The translations under genes and the position numbers were made by a program. From Lachnospiraceae bacterium UBA4380 (GTDB taxonomy: Bacteria; Bacillota; Clostridia; Lachnospirales; Lachnospiraceae): DNA of 5,131 nt. Under the pieces are notes generated by a model. It was not told the origin of the DNA, made no database searches, and saw nothing but the letters and a program-made list of their open reading frames with translations. The DNA lies in contig DGRU01000037.1 of assembly GCA_002390025.1 (NCBI GenBank), positions 1 through 5,131 on the forward strand, given 5' to 3'. Positions 1-5,131 of the stretch are shown here, in pieces; the stretch's first letter is position 1, and each line of letters starts with the position of its first letter.

Positions 1-2
1 AG

Positions 3-920
3 ATCACGGCGGAGGATCTGCGCAGAAAAGACGAGCTTTTGAAGGAACTGGCCCGGTGCATCGAAAAGAACCCCGCCGGAAAAAAGGATATTGAGCGGCA
101 GATCACAGAGGTCAGCCGCGGCAAAAACTGGAATCACTATTACTATTTTTCTCCCAAGACAGAGGCTCTGCAGGAGCCGACGCTGCGGACCGGAATCGCC
201 CACCGGATCCTGAAGGAGTTCATCCGTCATTATGAGGAGTATCCGGACTCCAACGCCAGGCTTTTCGTCGCGTCCAAGGCGGGCGCAAAACATCTGCTGT
301 GCGAGTATGAGGGCGAGACCATTCTGGATCTCTTCTGTCAGCTCAAAGACAAGATGCAGTACAACGTATCCGTATCCATCATGCCGGACGCTTTCCGCGA
401 TATCCTGGAGCCCTATGCCGCCCCCATTGAGGAGCGCCTGAAGGCGGTGCGGCTCTGCAGGGAGAAGGGAATTCCCGCGGAGGCCGCCCTTGTGCAGCCG
501 ATCTTCACACCTTACCTGACACCGGAACATATCCGGAGCTTTTTTGACAGGCTGCGCGCGGAGGGCATCATCAACTACAAGCCGGAATTCCTCACGGCCT
601 GCATGGAGAATCTTGCCATGCTGGGACAGATCCTGGGCCATTTTGACAAAGATCTCGAGCGTGCTCTTTACGAGGATTACATCATGCCGGAAAATGCCGA
701 CCACAAGAAGCAGCGCGGGCGCACGGCTCCAGACCGGGCACTGAGCATCGACAATATCCGCAAAATGATGGATTATACAAAACAGATCGGCATGTCGACC
801 AGCATCTGCTACTGGGTCAGGAAACAGCTCCGCATCGGAAATGATCTGATCCCGATCATCAACGAGAACGGCTTCCAGTGCCTGGGCTATCAGTCCAAGC
901 TCTTTAAGAAGCAGGATTAA
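3..920 (+). CDS. SplB-like radical SAM protein, C-terminal part (5' end outside window)
   Basis: The frame is open to the left edge, so the true start lies upstream; the in-frame TTG at 39 is internal. About 305 residues are visible. The central part fits the spore photoproduct lyase-like radical SAM family (COG1533). It has a TEALQEP segment (159-179) where relatives have a TDPYQPAE-like motif. It then has VSVSIMPDAFRDILEPYAAP (366-425) followed by EERLKAVRLCREKGIPAEAA, matching the family pattern of a beta strand, 'lEP.aP..eRL.a...l...Gi', and 'P.f..lt.e.i' (QPIFTPYLTPEHI). The Fe-S cluster cysteines (CxxxCxxC) expected in the N-terminal third are not in view, so catalytic competence cannot be judged. 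The last 100 residues or so are charged and unassigned. True DNA-repair lyase activity is unlikely to be inferable; many COG1533 members have unknown substrates. The ATP-grasp-like gene follows after about 110 bases and may share its transcript. Confidence 0.75.
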   Translation: MTAEDLRRKDELLKELARCIEKNPAGKKDIERQITEVSRGKNWNHYYYFSPKTEALQEPTLRTGIAHRILKEFIRHYEEYPDSNARLFVASKAGAKHLLCEYEGETILDLFCQLKDKMQYNVSVSIMPDAFRDILEPYAAPIEERLKAVRLCREKGIPAEAALVQPIFTPYLTPEHIRSFFDRLRAEGIINYKPEFLTACMENLAMLGQILGHFDKDLERALYEDYIMPENADHKKQRGRTAPDRALSIDNIRKMMDYTKQIGMSTSICYWVRKQLRIGNDLIPIINENGFQCLGYQSKLFKKQD

Positions 921-1029
921 TGGCCGGGACTTTCAGCCGGATCACGCCGGGATCGGTGCGTCCTGATCGAAGCAACAGCAGCCCGAATCACATCGGGGAT
1001 GTATCAGCGGATCTTTGCGGGGGACTTTG
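921..1029. other. Intergenic spacer between radical SAM and ATP-grasp-like genes
   Basis: This spacer of about 110 bases is GC-rich. It holds short CCGG and GATC-containing repeats but no stem followed by a T-run and no recognisable -35/-10 pair. Cotranscription of the two flanking genes is therefore possible. The only translation signal is a G-rich stretch (GGGGG, about 1019-1023) just before the downstream ATG. Confidence 0.4.
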
Positions 1030-2259
1030 ATGGGAGAAAAGTATAAAGAGGCCTTTATCTCTCTTCATGGAGAGAAAGCGGCCTATTACGGCCGGTGGTA
1101 TCACGATCGGCCGATGGCGATCACATCCGCGCGCAGGGATGAACTGCGCCGGCTGCATCAGGTCTTATACAAATGTATTGTCTATATGGCGGAAAACTAC
1201 CGGGAGTATGTGCCCCGGTATATGCCCCTTTCCGACAGGGAAATGGAGATATTGGACCGGCAGAGCCGGTATCCCTTCCGGGCGGGAACCTATCGTCCGG
1301 ATTATCTGGTGTCGGAGAAGGGAGACCTGCTCCTGTGCGAGATCACCAGCCGTTTTTTCGGCCACGGGATTTTCATGTCCTATTTTGCGGACTGCGCGGC
1401 GGAGAAATTCCTGCGGAAAATCGAGGACGAAGACGGGAAAGCGGGTTATTCCCCGCTCTATTCCACTTTGAATGAGCGCCTGCACTGCATGCTGCAGATC
1501 ACGGGGGATAAAAAAGAGATCTATGTGCTCAAAAGTGCGGACAAGACCGGCGAGATCGCATTGTATAAACCCTTTTATGAGGCCTTTGGGAAAAACGTGG
1601 AGGTCTTTGAGGCTGAGGATGTGGAAAGAAATATTGACCGCTGGAAAAAGGGATTTGTGATCAGCGCCCTGAACCAGAAGGATCTTCTGTCTTTTTCCCA
1701 AGGGACGATCGAAGCCATGATCGAGGCGGGAATGTACAATGACTTCCGCACGATTTTCCTCATACATGACAAGCGTTTTATGAACCTCTGGTTTCAGGAT
1801 GCTTTTACGGACAGGTGCCTGACAGGGGAGGAGACCGCCTTCCTTCGCAGCCGCGCGATCCCCACTTATCTGTACGGAGACAGGGACGATATCTGGCAGG
1901 AGGCACGCGGCAATAAGGACGGATTTATCCTCAAACATCACCGGCTCGGGAAGAGTGAGAAGGTGTACGCAGGACCATTGACAGACATAATGACCTGGGA
2001 GAATCTGTGGAAGAGCGGGGACGTACAGGATATGATCCTGCAGCCCTTTATCCGGCAGAGAAAATATCCGACGGTCTGGGAGGGGACGCCCTTTGAGGAC
2101 TATATCTGCGGCATGATGCTCTGCGCGGACGACCGATATTTTGACTCGGGCATGTTCCGCGCCTCCAGTCTTCCGGTCACAAATATCGGGGATGACCGCA
2201 AGGTGTGTCCGATCCACACGGATGACCCGCGGATCTTGCAGGGAGCAGACATACTATAG
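1030..2259 (+). CDS. ATP-grasp-like ligase family protein, substrate unknown
   Basis: The product is a soluble protein of 409 residues. I chose ATG 1030 over the in-frame TTG at 1015 because a G-rich Shine-Dalgarno-like stretch (1019-1023) sits 6 bases before it. Residues 86-118 carry a GTYRPDYLV...LLLCEITSRFFGHGIF pattern. This resembles the 'RpDfl...g....cEinaR' segment of circularly permuted ATP-grasp and glutathionylspermidine-synthase-like proteins. Residues 298-315 (DGFILKHHRLGKSEKVYAG) look like the nucleotide-binding lysine strand (K302) and glycine loop. MILQPFI (335-341) fits the hinge strand. Residues 361-391 (GMMLCADDRY..., GMFRAS, VTN, DDRK) contain the Arg and Asn (R377, N385) typical of the Mg-ATP site. 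There is no signal peptide or membrane segment. If the family call is right, it would join a carboxylate to an amine or thiol using ATP. The radical SAM neighbour suggests a small-molecule or peptide modification pathway. The fold assignment is inference from motifs. Confidence 0.6.
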   Translation: MGEKYKEAFISLHGEKAAYYGRWYHDRPMAITSARRDELRRLHQVLYKCIVYMAENYREYVPRYMPLSDREMEILDRQSRYPFRAGTYRPDYLVSEKGDLLLCEITSRFFGHGIFMSYFADCAAEKFLRKIEDEDGKAGYSPLYSTLNERLHCMLQITGDKKEIYVLKSADKTGEIALYKPFYEAFGKNVEVFEAEDVERNIDRWKKGFVISALNQKDLLSFSQGTIEAMIEAGMYNDFRTIFLIHDKRFMNLWFQDAFTDRCLTGEETAFLRSRAIPTYLYGDRDDIWQEARGNKDGFILKHHRLGKSEKVYAGPLTDIMTWENLWKSGDVQDMILQPFIRQRKYPTVWEGTPFEDYICGMMLCADDRYFDSGMFRASSLPVTNIGDDRKVCPIHTDDPRILQGADIL

Positions 2260-2326
2260 CAGGCTGTAACGAGTGTTCTGTTGTTTCAACGTTTCTACAT
2301 CGGCGCCGGTTCCCAGAAGAACACGC

Positions 2327-2353
2327 CAAAGGAATCCTGGGTGGATTTTTTTG
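2327..2353 (+). terminator. Possible weak intrinsic terminator after the ATP-grasp-like gene
   Basis: CAAAGGAATCC (2327-2337), a 5-base loop TGGGT and GGATTTTTTTG (2343-2353) can form an 11-bp stem with two G-U pairs. The T-run (2346-2352) forms part of the 3' arm. An alternative stem pairs CCCAG (2312-2316) with CTGGG (2337-2341) just before the same T-run. The position, about 70-90 bases after the stop and ahead of the next promoter, is right for a terminator. The GC core is short, so strength is doubtful. Confidence 0.4.
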
Positions 2354-2381
2354 CCGGGTGCAGGCGAGTCCTGAACTTTAT

Positions 2382-2410
2382 TTGACATCTGCATATTTCT
2401 GATTTAAAAT
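2382..2410 (+). promoter_or_regulatory. Consensus sigma-A-type promoter of the symporter gene
   Basis: TTGACA (2382-2387) is a perfect -35 element. It is followed by a 17-base, AT-rich spacer and TAAAAT (2405-2410), a 5/6 match to the -10 consensus. Transcription should start near 2416-2419, giving a leader of about 68 bases before ATG 2485. This is the clearest promoter in the window and implies high basal expression unless it is repressed. Confidence 0.8.
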
Positions 2411-2418
2411 GGTCTAGT

Positions 2419-2440
2419 GTATTTTTGCATACAAAAATAC
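2419..2440. repeat. 9-bp inverted repeat at the predicted transcription start (operator or 5' mRNA hairpin)
   Basis: GTATTTTTG (2419-2427) and CAAAAATAC (2432-2440) are exact reverse complements separated by CATA. The repeat begins within a few bases of the predicted +1. As DNA it would be well placed for a repressor to block RNA polymerase. As RNA it would form a stem-loop at the extreme 5' end, which can stabilise a transcript. No T-run terminator follows. I cannot name a cognate regulator. Confidence 0.55.
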
Positions 2441-2470
2441 GTGGATACCTCTTCATCTATGCTTTAATCA

Positions 2471-2476
2471 GAGAGG
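2471..2476 (+). promoter_or_regulatory. Ribosome binding site deciding the symporter start
   Basis: GAGAGG lies 8 bases before ATG 2485 but only 2 bases before the in-frame ATG 2479. Normal spacing therefore favours 2485 as the start. The upstream in-frame TTG at 2425 lies inside the inverted repeat and is not credible. Confidence 0.65.
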
Positions 2477-2484
2477 AAATGCTT

Positions 2485-4008
2485 ATGCTGCAGGCAATCA
2501 CCAACATCAATGACACTATCAACGGTCTCGTGTGGGGATGGCCGGCCCTGATCCTGCTGGGCTTCACGGGCGTTCTGATGACCTGCCTCACCAGGTTCTA
2601 CCAGATTTCCCACTTCCGCTACTGGGTCAGCCATACCATCGGCCAGATCTTCGGCGAGAAGCGCATCACAGCCCACACCAAGGACGCTTCGATCTCGCAG
2701 TTCCAGTCCCTGTGCACGGCGCTGGCCGCCACGGTCGGAACCGGAAATATCGTCGGTGTGGCAGGCGCCATTGCCACCGGCGGACCCGGCGCGGTCTTCT
2801 GGATGTGGCTGATCGCCTTTTTCGGCATGATGACCAATTTTTCGGAGAATGTCCTGGGTATCCTTTACCGCAGGAAGAACACCGAGGGAGAGTGGGTAGG
2901 CGGTGCCATGTATTATCTCCGCGACGGCCTCGGCGGCAGGAAAAACTGCAAGGCCGTCGGTGCTTTTCTGGCTGTTCTGTTTTCCTGCTTCTGCCTGCTG
3001 GCTTCCTTCGGCATCGGCAATATGAGCCAGGTCAACAGTATGGTCAAAAACGTGAACCACGCTTTCGGCATCCCCAACCTGGCAGTCGGCGTCTTTCTGT
3101 TCTTTGCTGTCGGCCTGGTCATCGTCGGCGGCCTCCAGAGGGTCGCGGCTTTTACGGAGAAGCTGGTGCCCTTTATGGTCATCCTTTATCTCCTCGGAAC
3201 CTTCATAATCATCATCATGCATATTACCATGGTGCCCGCTGTGTTTGTCTCCATTATCAAGGGTGCATTTGCCATGAAGTCCGTCGCGGGAGGCATTGTC
3301 GGTTCCGGCATCGCCCTGGCCATGAAGATGGGCATGAAGCGCGGCGTCTTCTCCAACGAAGCCGGCCTTGGTTCCTCTGTCATGGTCCACTCCAGCTCCA
3401 ACGTCATCGAGCCTGTCAAACAGGGTATGTGGGGCATCTTTGAGGTCTTTGCGGACACCATCGTGGTCTGTACCCTGACCGCTCTGACTATCCTGAGCTG
3501 CGGAACCGTCGACCTGGAGACCGGCATGCTCACCGAGGCGGCCGAAGCAGTCGGATCCTCTTCCCTGGTCAGCTTTGCTTTCGAGGGCACCTTCGGAAAG
3601 GCCGGATCCGCCTTCATCGCGATCGCCATCCTGCTCTTTGCCTATTCGACCGTCCTGGGCTGGAGCCACTACGGCTCCAAGGCTTTTGAGTACCTGTTCG
3701 GCACAAAGGCCATCGTCGTGTACCGAGTCATCTTTTCCATCGTCGTCCTGGCGGGTTCCGTCATGGAGGCCCAGCTGGCCTGGGACATCTCCGATACCTT
3801 CAACGGTCTCATGATGATCCCCAACCTGATCGGCGTTCTGGCCCTCTCCCCCGAGGTCATGAAGTGCACGCAGAACTATGTGGAACGCCGCATCCTGAAA
3901 AAACAGGGTGTAGAGCCCATCCTCTCCAACTTCCCGGACATCCAGAAAGAGCAGGAGATCCGCCTTGTGGAGCGCCTGAAGACACTGGCCGAGAACGAGG
4001 ACGCATAA
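2485..4008 (+). CDS. Sodium:alanine/glycine symporter, AGCS family
   Basis: The product is a polytopic inner-membrane carrier of 507 residues that should couple Na+ (or H+) entry to uptake of alanine, glycine or related amino acids. AGCS hallmarks are clear. ATVGTGNIVGVAGAIATGGP (82-101) and the following GAVFWMW are the family signature, and NFSENVLGILYR (118-129) and GGAMYYL (139-145) follow. KRGVFSNEAGLGSS (285-298) is the second strongly conserved block, and FAYSTVLGWSHYG (385-397) is a third. Hydrophobic helices are visible at about 15-36, 81-115, 157-177, 197-217, 226-248, 268-284, 321-340, 374-394, 409-429 and 440-456. A charged cytoplasmic tail of about 45 residues follows. The length is at the long end of the usual range of roughly 440-500 because of this tail. 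It has its own promoter and terminator, so it is probably monocistronic. Relatives are named alsT, yaaJ or agcS; the exact substrate cannot be read from sequence. The start is set by GAGAGG 8 bases upstream. Confidence 0.95.
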   Translation: MLQAITNINDTINGLVWGWPALILLGFTGVLMTCLTRFYQISHFRYWVSHTIGQIFGEKRITAHTKDASISQFQSLCTALAATVGTGNIVGVAGAIATGGPGAVFWMWLIAFFGMMTNFSENVLGILYRRKNTEGEWVGGAMYYLRDGLGGRKNCKAVGAFLAVLFSCFCLLASFGIGNMSQVNSMVKNVNHAFGIPNLAVGVFLFFAVGLVIVGGLQRVAAFTEKLVPFMVILYLLGTFIIIIMHITMVPAVFVSIIKGAFAMKSVAGGIVGSGIALAMKMGMKRGVFSNEAGLGSSVMVHSSSNVIEPVKQGMWGIFEVFADTIVVCTLTALTILSCGTVDLETGMLTEAAEAVGSSSLVSFAFEGTFGKAGSAFIAIAILLFAYSTVLGWSHYGSKAFEYLFGTKAIVVYRVIFSIVVLAGSVMEAQLAWDISDTFNGLMMIPNLIGVLALSPEVMKCTQNYVERRILKKQGVEPILSNFPDIQKEQEIRLVERLKTLAENEDA

Positions 4009-4027
4009 GAAAAGAAAAGCAGTCAAC

Positions 4028-4057
4028 AAAAAATCCGGCCGCGCGGCCGGATTTTTT
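4028..4057 (+). terminator. Strong intrinsic terminator, perfect 30-base palindrome
   Basis: The arms AAAAAATCCGGCCGC (4028-4042) and GCGGCCGGATTTTTT (4043-4057) are exact reverse complements with no spacer. The RNA would fold as a GC-rich stem with a GCGC loop, followed by a six-U tail. It lies 19 bases after the symporter stop. The A-run on the left arm means it could also terminate transcription coming from the right. Confidence 0.93.
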
Positions 4058-4146
4058 CGTTTGCCGCATGGACCCGCGGATCCCGGCCGGGAGCTGTCCG
4101 GCATACTCGTCCACCTGCCTCAGAAAGACATCGGATCCGGGACTTA

Positions 4147-4207
4147 GAGCCCAATGCTTTTACTGGCAAAGGGGTACAGACTGTACTATACTTTATCTAT
4201 TGGGCTC
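4147..4207. repeat. Nested inverted repeats, candidate operator or leader structure
   Basis: GAGCCCAAT (4147-4155) and ATTGGGCTC (4199-4207) are exact 9-bp inverted repeats enclosing 43 bases. Inside them lies a tight dyad, GTACAG-A-CTGTAC (4174-4186), with 6-bp arms and a one-base centre, typical of a dimeric regulator site. It touches TATACT (4187-4192), a possible -10 element with only a weak -35 upstream. As RNA it could fold into an outer stem with a small inner hairpin. Function is inferred only from symmetry and position. Confidence 0.45.
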
Positions 4208-4239
4208 ATAATGCACACAGAGCGCCGCGAGCCTTGTAC

Positions 4240-4272
4240 TTGACACCATATAGTTTTTCTAATACGTAAAAT
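4240..4272 (+). promoter_or_regulatory. Possible promoter of the regulator operon
   Basis: TTGACA (4240-4245) is a perfect -35 hexamer in an AT-rich stretch. The best -10-like hexamer, TAAAAT (4267-4272), is 21 bases away, longer than optimal. With 17-base spacing the hexamer is the poor TACGTA. TATAGT (4249-4254) is also -10-like but has no -35. A promoter probably lies here, but which elements are used is uncertain, and it may need an activator. Confidence 0.4.
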
Positions 4273-4301
4273 GCGATTATCTATCCATTTTTTATGGCGC
4301 G

Positions 4302-4328
4302 GGCACCAATTTGAGGACTTATGGTGCC
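4302..4328 (+). repeat. 7-bp inverted repeat just upstream of the regulator gene
   Basis: GGCACCA (4302-4308) and TGGTGCC (4322-4328) are exact reverse complements with a 13-base spacer. In the mRNA they could form a stem-loop ending 34 bases before ATG 4363. No T-run follows, so it is not a standard terminator. It could be an operator half-site pair or a leader hairpin. Confidence 0.4.
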
Positions 4329-4362
4329 GTCCGAATATGTGAGAAAGTGATGCAGTTTGACT

Positions 4363-4965
4363 ATGAACGATACTGTATTTTCAAAGACATTGAAAAATCT
4401 GAGGACGGAAAGAGGAATCTCACAGATGCAGCTGGCAGACCAGCTGTTTGTCACGCGGTCTGCCATTAACCGCTGGGAAAGCGGCAGTCGTATTCCGGAT
4501 AACAGGATGATCGCCCAGATCGCCAGGGTCCTTGACGTGGACATCAATATCCTCTTGAATGCCACGATCGACCGCAATGAGGCGCCGAATGTAATTCTGG
4601 TGGACGACAGCAAGATCATTGTCAGAGGGTGTCTCCCCATCCTGGAGGAGGCTCTGCCGGGCGCCAGGATCTATGGATTCACCCGTCCGTCCGAGGCCAT
4701 CGCGTGTGCGGAGGCCAACCGGATCGCGCTGGCTTTTCTGGATATCGAGATGGGGACAATGAGCGGGCTTGATCTTTGCCGCACCCTGCTTTCGATCAAT
4801 CCCCGAACCAATGTAGTGTTTCTCACTGCCTATGTGAGATATGCCTTTGACGCCTGGAGCACCGGAGCCAGCGGCTTTATGCGAAAGCCGCTGACGCCTG
4901 AGGGAATCAGGGACCAGCTCGCCCATCTGCGTTATCCCTTCTGGACAGGAGGAAGCGGTAAATGA
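4363..4965 (+). CDS. XRE-type HTH / receiver-domain response regulator
   Basis: The product is a cytoplasmic regulator of 200 residues. Residues 6-65 form an XRE/Cro-C1-type helix-turn-helix (LKNLRTERGISQMQLADQLF, then VTRSAINRWESGSRIPD). Residues 76-190 form a CheY-like receiver domain. The acidic pair is D81/D82 in ILVDDS, the likely phospho-acceptor is D127 in AFLDIEM, the switch Thr is T155 in FLTAY, and the conserved Lys is K175 in RKPL. All catalytic receiver positions are present, so phosphorylation is plausible. The order, DNA-binding domain first and receiver last, is the reverse of most response regulators. ATG 4363 is chosen: an in-frame stop (4348-4350) limits the start to ATG 4363 or TTG 4357. 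The Shine-Dalgarno site is weak (AAAGTGA, 4344-4350), which suggests low translation. The stop overlaps the next gene's ATG, so the two are coupled. Target promoters are not evident; the dyads upstream are candidates for autoregulation. Confidence 0.88.
   Translation: MNDTVFSKTLKNLRTERGISQMQLADQLFVTRSAINRWESGSRIPDNRMIAQIARVLDVDINILLNATIDRNEAPNVILVDDSKIIVRGCLPILEEALPGARIYGFTRPSEAIACAEANRIALAFLDIEMGTMSGLDLCRTLLSINPRTNVVFLTAYVRYAFDAWSTGASGFMRKPLTPEGIRDQLAHLRYPFWTGGSGK
4947..4952 (+). promoter_or_regulatory. Strong ribosome binding site for the downstream membrane protein
   Basis: AGGAGG lies 9 bases before ATG 4962, inside the end of the regulator gene. It fixes the start of the overlapping gene and contrasts with the weak site in front of the regulator. 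Confidence 0.8.
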
Positions 4966-5131
4966 CCATCTGGACACTGTACATCTATCTCTGCGGCGCG
5001 TCTCTGCTCCTGATGGGGCTGGGACTGGGACTCGTCGTTATTATGCCGGATATTGACCGGTGGAGCAAACGCTTCTTTATCGTCTTCTTCAGCATCCTTT
5101 TTCTGAATTCATGCTTTGCCCTCATCGAAAA
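4962..5131 (+). CDS. Membrane protein, probable N-terminus of the partner sensor histidine kinase (cut by window end)
   Basis: The reading frame starts at ATG 4962, overlapping the regulator stop by 4 bases (ATGA), and stays open to the window end. Fifty-six residues are visible. Residues 4-28 form a hydrophobic helix (WTLYIYLCGASLLLMGLGLG and onward). A short polar loop follows (MPDIDRWSKR, 28-37), then a second hydrophobic helix from about 38 to 54. The protein is therefore polytopic with no cleavable signal visible. Coupling to a receiver-domain regulator makes a membrane sensor kinase the best guess, with dimerisation and ATPase domains expected beyond the edge. None of the catalytic motifs (H, N, G boxes) is in view, so the kinase call is inference. 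It could instead be another membrane sensor or transporter subunit. Confidence 0.6.
   Translation, partial: MTIWTLYIYLCGASLLLMGLGLGLVVIMPDIDRWSKRFFIVFFSILFLNSCFALIE

Larger units (their letters stand above)
4058..4362. other. 305-base non-coding leader region upstream of the regulator gene
   Basis: No credible gene is seen on either strand. The left half (4058-4146) is GC-rich with short palindromes: TCCCGGCCGGGA at 4081-4092 and CGGATCCG at 4132-4139. From about 4147 the region turns AT-rich and holds the dyads and promoter-like elements listed separately. The change of composition suggests the control region of the downstream regulator operon lies in 4147-4362. Confidence 0.6.

Noticed and set aside
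1165..2217. Open frame of about 350 codons on the minus strand, opposite the ATP-grasp-like gene
   Set aside because: There is no recognisable domain or credible ribosome site, and it lies entirely within a better-supported gene on the + strand.
2411..2484. Glycine riboswitch or T-box in the symporter leader, as found before some amino-acid transporters
   Set aside because: The leader is only about 68 bases and lacks the paired aptamers or a terminator/antiterminator; only one small hairpin is present.
2464..4104. Open frame of about 546 codons on the minus strand, opposite the symporter
   Set aside because: Its predicted protein is rich in Asp, Gly and His with no domain pattern, and it spans the terminator palindrome. 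It arises from strong third-position bias in the symporter gene, which has unmistakable AGCS motifs.
4147..4207. Miniature transposon with terminal inverted repeats
   Set aside because: The 9-bp arms enclose only 43 bases and no target-site duplication is visible at the ends. A regulatory dyad is the simpler reading.
4147..4340. Cyclic-di-GMP riboswitch upstream of the regulator, suggested by a GGCAAA-like stretch
   Set aside because: The remaining conserved parts of the aptamer are absent and the spacing does not fit.
1..5131. CRISPR array, tRNA, rRNA or insertion sequence
   Set aside because: I found no regularly spaced direct repeats, cloverleaf-like sequence, ribosomal segments or transposase-like reading frame.

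Overview
The window reads as chromosomal DNA of a moderately GC-rich Gram-positive anaerobe, most likely a clostridial Bacillota of Lachnospiraceae type. This rests on consensus sigma-A-like promoter elements, purine-rich Shine-Dalgarno sites, an AGCS-family sodium:amino-acid symporter, and an HTH-receiver regulator next to a membrane protein. The taxonomic call is inference. All supported genes lie on the + strand; the long minus-strand reading frames are shadows.

Left part (1-2259): the 3' portion of a radical SAM gene related to the spore-photoproduct-lyase (SplB/COG1533) family runs in from the left edge. About 110 bases later comes a 409-residue protein with ATP-grasp-like features. No convincing terminator separates them, so they may form a biosynthetic or modification pair of unknown product. 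A weak terminator-like hairpin lies at 2327-2353.

Centre (2260-4057): a near-perfect promoter (TTGACA, 17 bases, TAAAAT) drives a 507-residue AGCS symporter (alanine/glycine type). A 9-bp inverted repeat sits at the predicted transcription start and could be an operator or a 5' mRNA hairpin. The gene ends in a very strong terminator built on a perfect 30-base palindrome.

Right part (4058-5131): a leader of about 300 bases carries several dyads and weak promoter elements but no gene. It precedes a 200-residue regulator with an unusual domain order, an N-terminal XRE-type helix-turn-helix followed by a C-terminal phospho-receiver domain. Its stop overlaps the start (ATGA) of a membrane protein cut by the window end, probably the partner sensor kinase. 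These two look like a translationally coupled two-component system. Its signal is unknown, and whether it controls the symporter or the radical SAM/ATP-grasp pair cannot be told from this window.
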